Position numbers and translations under genes: made by a program. Under the pieces are notes generated by a model. The model was not told the DNA's origin. It saw only the letters and a program-made list of their open reading frames with translations, and did no database searches. From assembly GCA_965153455.1 (NCBI GenBank), contig OZ234493.1:12762213-12826212 (forward strand): a DNA stretch of 64,000 nucleotides. Direction: 5' to 3'. Positions 46,000 to 58,169 of the stretch are shown here, one piece after another (the stretch's first letter is position 1; each line of letters begins with the position of its first letter). This DNA comes from Sphagnum compactum (lineage: Eukaryota > Bryophyta > Sphagnopsida > Sphagnales).

Positions 46000-47500
46000 T
46001 TTGGAAATATATCACATCTGGCTCCTATTTGAGCACTTGTGGTGTTGAGTTGTTTACTGGTTGAAATGGCTGGGAGATCCATTTGGGTGAGAGGATTGCT
46101 TCATGAGTAAGATTTTGGCGATTCTTTTAAAGGGAATGGGGTTCATTTAGGTGTTAATTGGTTTTCCAAGGTGGTTGATTCTCACTACCAAGTTTAAAAT
46201 TTTGATAGGTTTTTGGCTATTATGAAAGCATAGTAGGAAAAATTTAGGTTACCTACTTTTAAACAGTAGAGACTCTAGTCCAAGAGTCCAAAGAAGCACA
46301 TAGAAATGAACATATATTTCGAGACTCAACCTTGCACAAGGGCAATGCATGAATCATGATGCAACCAAAACAAACATACAATTGCATAATGCTCATACGC
46401 AAAACTAAAACCCCAAACATACAAAAACAATCAATAATTAGTGATCATTTGTGAAAGGATTGAACCTTTCAAACTGCCTATTGCAACACAAGTATCTTGC
46501 AAAACAAACATTAACCAACAAATAGTAGAACCCAAGAAAAACATATTCTAACTTTTGCATCAAAAAATTGCATAGCTAAAAGCCTTAAACAAATCAAGCT
46601 CCCACCCCATACCAAGGATGCTATGCATGTGTTGAACCATAACCTAACCTAGCAAATCTATCTAATGCAATTTGGAATTGTTCTCCACATTAAAAAAATC
46701 AAATAGCTCTTTGTGAACCTCATATTGGTTTGGGTCATGCTATAAGGTTTGGATAGTTGAACAAGGTGGCAAATTGTATGAACTTCCTACTTCCCCCCCC
46801 CCTCCACCCTATTAACAACCAATTGTGCAACACTAATTCCCTACCCTTAAAGGCATAAGTAACCTCCTTTATGGCATGTTTATAGTCCTTACTAGTGTAT
46901 TAGTCCCCCTTCTTCACCCCTCTGAAAGTTGTTTTTGCTTTTTTACAACACACAAGTTTTGGAATGAACCTCATTTAAGTATTAATAGTTTTTTTTGTTC
47001 CACCCTTGAACAAACTTTGCACTTGACAATATGCACACATCCATAGGATCCATTTACAATTTGGCCCAAGGTAAGTTTGCCACCCATGAAATTTGGAGTT
47101 TCTGGATTGACTCATATAACAAATTTTTTTTCTTGGCTTTTAATGACAACACATGATCACCATGTGTAAGAAGAAAAGCCATAAACTTTGGAGATTTGTT
47201 GACAACAAAGTCTAAAAGTGAATACATTAGAGGACATTCCAAATTTGTACTTTTGAAATTATTAAAACAAATGACCAACACAACATTCCAAGCAATGAAT
47301 GCACCAGGTGTATGTGATTGCACTATTGCCACTTGAAATTGCAACATGAATCATTACAAGTAACCTAAAATCACTAGGGTTACAAGAAGAATAAAATTTT
47401 TGGAACTTGAAGTTTTGCAACAATTGAAGAGGAGACATATTCTTGATCTCAATTCTTGATTGAGAAAACGTGCAAAAGCTTCAAACCCCAATGTAAACCT
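46000..47500. other. Intergenic stretch, no gene seen
   Basis: AT-rich, with a C-run near 46793-46802. No coding signal apart from short chance frames. Confidence 0.45.
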
Positions 47501-47505
47501 TGACA

Positions 47506-47790
47506 ACATCGCTCAAGGATCACAATTCACAATATGCAACACCAAGAACTCAAAAGCTTACAACATCGCTCAAGGATCACAATTCACAATATGCAACACC
47601 AAGAACTCAAAAGCTTACAACATCGCTCAAGGATCACAATTCACAATATGCAACACCAAGAACTCAAAAGCTTACAACATCGCTCAAGGATCACAATTCA
47701 CAATATGCAACACCAAGAACTCAAAAGCTTACAACATCGCTCAAGGATCACAATTCACAATATGCAACACCAAGAACTCAAAAGCTTACA
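47506..47790 (+). repeat. 57-bp satellite array, five near-identical copies
   Basis: The unit ACATCGCTCAAGGATCACAA + TTCACAATATGCAACACCAA + GAACTCAAAAGCTTACA repeats five times without visible mismatch. As 57 is divisible by three, all three plus-strand frames stay open (137, 145 and 89 codons), each coding a 19-residue repeat. No start context, splice site or family resemblance supports a protein, so it is listed as a repeat. Confidence 0.9.
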
Positions 47791-47879
47791 ACATCATCAA
47801 TAGACTTAAGGAGATTGAACAAAATTCAAAACTCCAACTCATTGATTCAGAAAGAAAAACCTATAACTTATAGATTTAG

Positions 47880-49638
47880 ACATTACAATTTGCCATATGC
47901 AAAGGGCCAAGAATTGAAAGTACTTGATACAAATTAGGTTTGTACCTCTTGAATTGCAACTTGCAAGCTCAAAAATCACATCAATGTTTGAATTCAAGCT
48001 TCAACAACCTCTAGCCTCCAAAATCCAAAGTGGTCATGGTGGCACCAAATTGTAAAATCTTTTCAAATCTTAAACCATTCCGTAACAAACTTGCATTCAA
48101 TGCCCATTACCCATTCAACATTTCCATGATCCATTGCTTCATAAAGTTAAATGCCTCAACTCACAAACTCAATGCTTAATGGCTCGTTGTCATTGTAGTG
48201 CGCACAAATTGCACACAATGCACATTGCACGTACAAGGTTCAAACGAGGTTTAAGCCTTGAAATTTTCATCTTGCAAGTGGGAGAATGAGTGGCAAAAAG
48301 AACCCTAAGTGGCTCGAATTGAACCAAAAGTTCACTTTTCCCCCTTTATTTTCAAGTGTATAGATGGTTGGCCTAAAAAAACTAGGGAAAATTTTGTGAG
48401 TTTTCACCCAAAAGAAAACATTGAAATCACATCTATCATAATTGTTTCTTTCTTCAAATTTGTGAAGTAGGTGAGTTTCACCAATGTGCTTAAGAGGACT
48501 CAGCAAAATTTGGCTATAGGTCAAAAGGGGAAGCAGTAGAAAATTTTAGGATTCCTCCTATAGTTGGCAACTTATTATACCATCCTTGGATTAACTCAGG
48601 CGTTTCTTGGAGTCAAAATTCAACATTTCCAGGGTTACATAGAGGCACAGATGAGATGCCTTACTCAAGAAGGTGAAGGTAACTAACCAGTGTGGAATGT
48701 AGCCAGCCAGGTTGAACCAGCACCCACACTGGTACCTTCACCTTTGTGGAGTGACACCTTTTAGTGGCCATATTCAACCCAGGAAATGTGAAATTTAGAC
48801 TCAGAGACCTTGCTTTAAACTAGTCTTAGGATGGGAGGTTTACCATGGTTAGAAGCTCAACCTAAGAGAATTCAGGATGTTTACCAGCCTGGTTCACCAG
48901 CCAAGTGGGTGGTTGGGTGGGTGGGTGGGTGCTGGTTCATTCTGGACACTCATTAATAAACTCAGTATGACATCATTAGTAGTATGACTTTTGACAAGTG
49001 GCCACAATTAGATAACACAACACTCAATGAACTTAACTCTTCAAAAAAGGAGTTAAGTTTGAGTTTGAATTAAAACAATATCTGTAGTAGAAAAGAGCTT
49101 ACTCACTCATCTCCAAAAGTCCAAAATAGCTCCGAGATTCCCACCTACAGCATCTGGTTCTTTGGCCTATTCTTAGAGCATCTGAGCTACTCACACCCTA
49201 AACCCTAAACCCTCCATCCAACAACATATAGTGTTAATTATTTCCTTCCCCCTCCCCACCCCCTTCCCCAATTCCACCCACAAAACTAACACTCAAAAGT
49301 GAAGAACAACACACATGAAGGTCCCAGACTATTTTAAATGTCACCACCAGCTCAGCCAAACCAAAATAGTAATTTCCTTCTACCAAGCTAACCCTAAACC
49401 CTAAACCCTAAACCCTCCCCCCTCTCTTGGAGGGCGCTCCCATCATCACCCTACTATGTATGTCTCCTGGGCATGCAATTTACCAGGCCCCCATTGAACT
49501 GAAATTCATACATGTCAAGATTCCATGTTGACAAAAAATAATTAACAACTCCAAAAAAAAAATAGACATTCTCACAAGTTAGAGAGAGAGAGAGTGCATT
49601 TTTTGGACATAGAATATCATTTTCCCAACAAAACAAAG
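47880..49638. other. Intergenic stretch with telomere-like tracts
   Basis: No gene seen. CCCTAAA-type runs lie at about 49196-49212 and 49388-49416. A GGTGGTTGGGTGGGTGGGTG run is near 48909-48930. Phrases around CCAGCACCCAC and GGTTCACCAGCC recur here and near 53010-53040, so they belong to a dispersed repeat. Confidence 0.45.
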
Positions 49639-49992
49639 GGGGGTGTGTGTCACACTGTGGCCTTGCTATTTACAGTAAAAAAAAGGGTAATATCTTTAGG
49701 CCAAAAAAAATAAAAAATGATGGAAACTCAAATATACCTATTTCACCATGCCAAAATATATAATCTTCCAAAAAAAAAATCCTCTAAAAAAAGAAACCAA
49801 AAAAAAAATCCTTCAAGATATTATTATAACTCTATAAATAACTAATCTCAAGTTTTTTCAATACAAGCCAAAATATCATCTTTCAAAAATACTCATATAA
49901 AAATAGACCTATTATTATTATTTATTATTAAAATCCCTTGAAGCTACTATACTCTTTAATGAATCTAAACACAACATCCTTGCCTACTTGCC
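49639..49992 (-). repeat. Interspersed repeat family A, copy 6
   Basis: Reverse copy beginning GGGGTGTGTGTCACACTGTG + GCCTTGC on the plus strand and ending AACATCCTTGCCTACTTGCC. It lies about 370 bp upstream of the receptor-kinase start codon and so may be part of that promoter. Confidence 0.9.
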
Positions 49993-50361
49993 ATCATTGT
50001 TTTTGCAGGAAGAAGGTGCTTTCAGCTGCTGCACTTGTAAGTACTAGTACTACTACCTGCAGAAAAGAGAGCTCTTGATCCACCGCCAGTTCCTGCCCGG
50101 CTGCTTCTTCTTCTTCTACTATTAATGTCTAGATATAGATGCATGCTTGGAAGATGAGATCAAATCAGAGATACTATATTATCGGTGCTATACTGCTCGT
50201 CCTGAGTGAGCAGCATTTTGGTACGAGCGTATTAAGCTACAGACTTTCTTTTGCAAAGGAGTCTGGAGATCATAATTATGGGCCTTGACCACAAGCAGGT
50301 GTCAAGTATGTCTTTTGCAGCTAGCCGGATCAGAAACTCTACTACTGGGTCTGGCAGGATC

Positions 50362-53300
50362 ATGCAGTCGCGGTTTCAGACGATCACTCTCGCAGCGATT
50401 GTTGTGTTGCAGTGCTGCATTTACGTCCGCTTGACATGGGCCCAACCAGGTGCGCAGCTGGTCTTGATCGTCGTCTAGAGGCTACATATCTGTGCTTGGG
50501 AAAAACATATATATGCACTCTAGTAGATATTGATCATGCTCTCTAGTTATGCTGTTCTCGCTGCAATTTCTCTCCAGTAATTTGTAACAGATCAGAAAAT
50601 GCGGTGGTAGCACAGTTGCTCATGTAGATCATTCTTGTGTGAATCTGTGGGAAATTTTTGAGACTTTATGCACTCCTTGTGTGAATTCATCTGGAACTCT
50701 TGGAATAAGATTCTCTGTGAACTTCTTCCTCTCTTCTTTTTGCTTTTTTTTATAAATGTCTGTTGTTATTGTTGTTGTTGTTGCAGGGTTTCTGAGCCTA
50801 GACTGTGGGAGCACTTCGGCTACAGCTTACAACGATCAGAACAACATCACATGGGTACCAGACACAGGCTACATATTCACAGGTGAAGTCTACCAGAAGG
50901 TGCAATACCAGCAGACCTTCATCTCTGAGCCTGCTTGGGGCAGTATGCGCTACTTCCCAGAGAATCGGACCAAGAGTTGCTACGTCTTGCCTGCACTTCC
51001 CTCCCAGACATATCTGATCCGCGCCACTTTCTATTACTCCACCTTTCTGTCTAGTCCGCCCAAGATCATAGTGGAAGTCGAAGCCGAGTTTGCATGTTTG
51101 GTTGATTTCCCCAGCATTCTCCCTACTGCAGATCCAGTACTTCAATGCGAGGTGATCCTGTCTGCCACCACTGACACTTTTTATGTGTGCCTTGCACCCT
51201 ATACTCCCACGGACGTGCCTTTCATCTCTGCCCTGGAGTTGAGGGCTCTTGATACCACCAGTATGTACACCGATGTGCAAAACGCTTACATGTACTATTC
51301 CAAAAGGGAAACTTTGGGTACCTCTTTGAATGAGACAATCATCAGGTACATGTTCAAGCATTACTCTTCAATCACCACGTCCTCCTTATCACCAGCTCTG
51401 GACATGATTCTTTCCTGGACATGATTCTTTCCTTGACTTGATCTCTTCTTCTCAAACCCCAAATGAAAATAACTCATTAGTGGGTCTAAATTCTTGAAAG
51501 GTGTACCACCCAAGACAAAGTAAAAGCAGTCCTAAATGTAGTCCTATAAGTCAAGTGCTAGTTATATGTAAGGGCATTCTACCAGAGCTTGTTTTTCTAG
51601 CTGATTAAAAATCAAGCTATGGGCTTCAACATCTAAGTTGATTTCTTCCATTGTACTTTGCTTGGTTGATCTTTTTAACACCTTCGACATTATTGTTACA
51701 AATGAAAAAAATTCATGTTTGGGTTCATTCACTTGTCACACTGAACAAGATCTAGTGGGGATGATCTAGTGGGGATGTAATGAATTCACTGATCTAATGA
51801 TCAAAGACTAGTGAACTGCACCCACATTTTGTACTAGTGATGTAAAAACAATCTTGAATGTAATTCTATATACGCTAGTTATATACAAGCATTCTACAAT
51901 CACATCTTTGTTTTCTACTAGGTCATGATCAAGGTCCAGAAATTCTTTTCAGGTGTACCACTCAAGACAAAGTAAAGACAATCCTGAATGAACACAGGCA
52001 GTCCTGTATGTGTGCTAGTTAATATACAAAGTTCTGGCTGCTTCCCATTCTAGTGGGGCACAGCTTGTTTTCTAGCTCAAACACTGCTGGCTTCAGTATC
52101 TAGATCTTGGATTAACCAGCTGCTCGTGATCTGATTGTGTGTAGCATATAATATTTTGCTTGCATTTGGGTGTTAATGTAATTGATCCTGCAGGTATCCA
52201 AACGACAAATACGATCGGGAATGGTTTTCAAGAGATGTTTTGCAAGGAGCAACAGATCCAAATGCGTCGATAATCAACACAACCAATGCAGTAGTGGCAT
52301 CTACAGCATCAGATGTGGATATGGTACCGGAGTTGGCCATGCAAACGGCGTATGAATGGGCGCCAGGCACGGGTTTCAACTTCAGCTTTGCATCGTTGGG
52401 ATCAGACACCACGGTGAGGAACTATTATGTGGCGTTGTACTTCGCGGAGATCGATCCCAGAGCTGCCAACAAGAACGAATCGCGCATCTTCGACTTGTTC
52501 CTCAACGGCCAGCTCACGGTTCCCAACATCTCGGTGGCGGCTCTTGCGGGTGGCATGTATAGCACGCTTGAAATCAGTGTGAAGAACGTGACCTTCAGCA
52601 GCACTGGAACCATTCAGTTGATTCCTCATGTGGATTCCACTCTTGGAGCCATCTTGAATGCCTATGAGATCTACTTGTTGGCTGAGCCGGTGCCACTACT
52701 CACTGCTGCAGCAGATGGTAATCATCAACACAAACCCAATCCAACCCAACCCAACCATACCATTTGCATTGAATGATCATTAACAAACACATTTCTATGA
52801 TTCAACACATTTCAATGTACTAGAGAATCGCACATGTATCCAGCTAGAGATCACAGCAATGTTCTGGACCTTAGAAGTCCCATTCTGCATCTCATGAGTT
52901 GCATTCTGCACTCGCACTAACTCAGTCGTCTTGACTGCACTCTAGGTAGGGGTGCAAGCATTCCACCTCCTAGTACAGAATGCCACCCTAGCTAGATGCC
53001 ACATTCTGCACCCTAGTGAACCAGCACCCACCAGCACACCATGAAGGATGAATGAATGATAAGTGGTCAGGAAATAGTTTTCTGTTGGGTTCCAGTTCCC
53101 TAGCTAACCATGGTGATTAACTCAGTTTGCTTTTCTTTTTCTACCTACCTACTAACAAAACCCCACAAAAGCAGGTTGTTAGTAGGTAGGTAGTAAAAAA
53201 GCAGCCCTTATCTATGTATAAACCATCTACTTACTTTCCTAGTAGTTTAAACCTATTTTTTTCTAACCTATCTACCTATATACGAGACCTATTTTCCTAC

Positions 53301-56300
53301 AGAATTGGTTACCAAGGTGAAACCAAATATTAACTCAGTTGAGTAGGTACCTGAGTTTCGTCATACACAGGGTGAGATTAAAAAGAAACTTGCAAAAAAG
53401 TACATTAGCATTCAACCGGGGGTGAAACTCAGAAAACCATCAATTTTGGTGATAAACTAAGTTTTATCATGTCTTTCCTTTTTCCTGAGCACCTCCATAA
53501 CTGAGTAATAATGGGCATCCAGTGGATGGTGTGCTGGTGGGTGCTGGTTCACTGTGGCTAGTTATGGATGAACCTCTCTACCTATTTTTTACACCTAGAG
53601 GCTGCATTCTGCAGCAGCCTAGAAGTCACATTCTGCACCCTAGGAACTGCATTCTATATCACCTAGTGAAAGCAAAACATTATTTGGGTGCAAATGGGTC
53701 CTTAATTATTATTGCAAAGGCTAAAGGCCACAATGAACCTTAGGACAAACTGATGACCTGAGGTAGTACGAAGTGTTCCATAGCATAAAAGGAGTGCATA
53801 TCAGCCTCACCCTACCTTCTAGTGTTCCTTAACATAAAGGTCCATATCGGGCTTTATTTTGTTTGAAAATTTTCAGCTAGTGTAGTAGGACTTTTTCATC
53901 CTAGGACTAACAAATTTTCTTAAGGATTTGTGAAAGTTTGTTGTTCTTTGTTGAAATTGTAGTAATTTTTTTTAAGGTTGTGTATTTGGTTGAATGCAGC
54001 TTTTGCCATAGAGAACATTAAAAAAGCTCTCAACCTCACGACTTGGACCGGAGATCCATGCGTGTACACACCTTACAACTGGATCACATGCACGTCCAAT
54101 TCCACCAATCGAAATGAGATACCTCCTAATATTGTGACTCTGTAAGCCCATTTTCACCTTATTTCCTCAATGAAGGATAATATTACAAATTTTTTTGACT
54201 CATTTTTTCACAACCCAATTAATTGCTTACTCATGATAGGGTTGGGTGAGGGGGTGTTGGGCTCTTGAAGGTTTTTAAACAAGTCTAGAGTTTGGAATAC
54301 ATAGAATATGTGTAAATTTTGGTTTCAAAAATCAAATAGGGAATATATCAAAACATCACAGAATCATACAGACCCTAATAACAAATACGATGAAAATTTT
54401 CCATGGAAACAAATAGTCATCATGGTAATTTGTATTTAATATTAACTACTAAATTCTAATTAGATGTTCTTTGATGATCCTTTTCACAACATTATACCTT
54501 TAAATATGACTTCAAAGAAAGATCATGACTACGGTCTAAACGTGTTCATGGTAAAATGTTGTAATTCAAGACAAGATCACAATTTCCTTTGGAAAACATC
54601 AATTTTTAATATTTTAATAATATGCCATTCCAAATGGGCACATGACATACTAACCTTTTGTAAACTTTTCACACTCCTTTTAACTTCTTTAAGAATAGGG
54701 GAACCCGTATGTCTTGTGGGATATTTTCCACAAACATTGGGGTGCTCTTGTAGCTAAACATAAAGATGCATGCAATCTAATGGGGACTATATACTCGGTT
54801 GTTGCAGGGAGCTCACCAATTACAACTTGACAGGCACCATACCAGATGCCCTAAGTAATTTGACAATGCTCACTACTCTGTAAGCAAGTTTATACACATT
54901 GGTGAACTAAACCCCAAATTTTCAAAACCTTAATTCTCCACTTAAATACTTAGGAGTTGATATGAATATCATGTTTATCGTCAAATATGTTCACAATTTT
55001 CCCATTTCGGTGTGTTTGATGCTTCCAATGTAACAAATGCTTTGTAACTAAAAGCAAAGTTTTCTTTGTGATACGAACTTGGGATGTTGGAGAATTCTTT
55101 GAAATGAACTTCTTCACAAACATTCATCAACTTTTCTTTCTTTTTTAAAAAATTATCAAAAGTGATTATAAGTCAATATCTAATTACCACACTGGGGTGA
55201 ACATGAAACCATAGTTAACAAGTTCAATGTTGGCAAATGGTGTATGTGAATGGTGTGTACTAGGTGGTTGGATGATAACTCGTTGCAAGGCCCTATCCCG
55301 GAATCGCTTAGTGCTTTGACAAATCTTGTATCATTGTGAGTTTACATCACCTTCAAACCTTCAACTGTTTGTATAAATAGGTTCAACTATTTTGCTAAAT
55401 GTTTTGTAGATCCTCATCATAGTTAGAATATGTCATGTTTGCAAACCCTAACCCACAATGTAATTAATGCATTAATATTTTTGTATTTGGAAAGTGGATT
55501 CCTATTCATCCAATGCAATTGATCAATGTCTACCTCGATTTTACAAACTAGTCGATCTTTCAAATATCCAACCCTAAAAACATGTAACATAAATTGTACC
55601 GTATTTTATTCAAAAATTTGCATTTTTGTTACAAGTTGAGAAAACTCATTTTATTGTTGGCTTTGACATTAACAGACGGTTATCAAATAATGAACTTACA
55701 GGCTCCATCCCTACGTGGCTTGAATCCTTAAATTTGCAAGAATTGTAAGTATGCTTCTCACCTTTCCAAAATCAGGAATATATATGTGTTTTGTGAAAGG
55801 ACTTCTCCTTTTATAGTCCCTATTTTATGTTTTTTGGTAATCTAGAGATTTTTTGATGTTCATATTTCAGCTTTCATTTCCTAAGCTTTTGCAATTAATT
55901 AACTACATGTGTGTTATATTTTCCAAGCTAGCCTAATATAGTGGGTTTTTTCTTTTTTTTCTTTTTTTTCTTTTTTAAAAAAATTCAAAGAGTGGTGATT
56001 TTTTTGCTTTAGAAAAAAAACAAAGTAGTGGAAAAGTAGTTCAAAAATTTTAGGCGGTGTTAATAATAATATCTTGAATGTTGATGGGAACAGGATTTTA
56101 TCAAACAACAATTTCTTGGGAATGATACCCCCTGGTCTTTTAAAGAAGGCAAACCTGAATTTTCAGTAAGTTTTGTTCACCTTCTTGCCTTATTTTTTCA
56201 TTCAAATTGTGGAATTGGTGCGAGGAATAAGGATTTTCTTAAAGGTTCCAAAAAATTTAGCACCTAGCCTACATGACAAAGGGATTTGGAAATACATTTA

Positions 56301-58119
56301 TGAAGTTTGAACTTGTTGGGTAGTTATCCAAAAAGGAACCAAACCCCCAAAGTTATCACCATGGCTTGTAGGGTTCATAACCCTAAATTATTGATTGTCC
56401 CAAATCAAAGAACCCTAAGTTACCTAGTGTCCCAAATCAAAGAACCCTAAGTTACCTAGTGTCCCAAATCAAAGAACCCTATGTTACCTACTATCCCGAA
56501 TCAAAGAACCCTAAGTTACCTAGTGTCCCAAATCAAAGAACCCTATGTTACCTACTATCCCGAATCAAAGAACCCTAAGTTACCTAGTGTCCCAAATCAA
56601 AGAACCCTATGTTACCTACTATCCCGAATCAAAGAACCCTAAGTTACCTAGTGTCCCAAATCAAAGAACCCTAAGTTACCTAGTGTCCCAAATCAAAGAA
56701 CCCTAAGTTACCTAGTGTCCCAAAGCAAAGAACCCTAAGTTACCTAGTGTCCCAAATCAAAGAACCCTAAGTTACCTAGTGTCCCAAAGCAAAGAACCCT
56801 AAGTTACCTAGTGTCCCAAATCAAAGAACCCTAAGTTACCTAGTGTCCCAAAACAAAGAACCCTAAGTTACCTACTATCCCGAATCGAAGAACCCTAAGT
56901 CACCTAATGTCCTAGCAACCTTGAATACTCAAGTTATGATGAACACCTTGACACATTGCTAGAGAATGAAAACTCATCAACCCACACAATTGTGTATCTA
57001 ATAGACCCACTTCATACCCCAACATTAGCTTTCTAACTTGGATACCTATTAACTTGTCCATTAACTCCTCTAGGTTTGGCAAGGGTAGGGGAAAATGGAT
57101 ATTATATGACTAGCACAAACTAGCCAATGGCACACCAACTTCACTTCGTGATATATAAATGTCATGTCCACACATAATGTAAATAAATGATTGTAATATT
57201 ATTGCAATAATAATATTGTAATAAATGATTGTAAATAATTATGTAATAAATGAATTTTATTAATAAATTTTCGAGAACTTGTGGTCCTCATGTGTGCACC
57301 CATTCTAGGGCCCCTTGCCATATTGACCAACCCATCTTGGCATCACCTTGATTATATTTTAATGCTAGGAATTTTGGCGATCTAACTAGTCTCTTTTTTC
57401 TCGTTTTTTTCCAATTTTTGTGATGTTGCTCAAGTGGTGACCATCGAATATTTAGCCAAATTTGGTGATATTCAAAATATGAAAGTTTAAAAAATAATCT
57501 TAAGCATCCTTTCATGCAATTGTGGTGAATTTTGGTGAAAAGATTTTCTTCAAAAAACAAGAGTCAATGTGTGAGAGAGTATTCTTTTTCATAATACTAT
57601 TTTTCAGAAAATGGTGAAAATTCACCACAAAAAAATATATTAATAATTAATAATTAATTTCCAAAAAAAATCTGTGATTCTTCTCTAACTTGAATAAATA
57701 TTGCAGGTATTCTGGAAACCCATATTTATGCATATCAACAACTACATGTTCAGCACATTTTTCACCTTCACCATCACCAACAATTGCGCCGCCGCCACCG
57801 AATCCAAACCCTAATCATATAGCAGCTATTGTGGGAGCTATTGTGGGAGGCTTAGTTGTGGCCATGGCAGCCACATTGGTGCTACTCTACTACTTTTGTT
57901 ATTGCAAAACCAAAAACAACAACCATTCTGAAGGGGAGATGGCAATAGCCGAAATGCAATCGCCGGGTCCACAAAAGCCATATGGAACGGGTATGTGATT
58001 TTTTTCTCCATACCTCATGTCCTCGATTATATATTTTTGCTAATTTTTTTATATTTCTAGTTTGTAAATAACAATTTAATTATATTCACGATATCAACCA
58101 TATGACCGGAACTCATTTA

Positions 58120-58169
<50 letters not shown>

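Noticed and set aside
50798-51361. 187-codon minus-strand open frame
   Set aside because: It is the antisense shadow of the malectin-domain exon 2, which has clear family motifs on the plus strand.
56395-56925. CRISPR-like array
   Set aside because: The 32-bp repeats are contiguous with no unique spacers, and they lie in a plant intron. It is a minisatellite.
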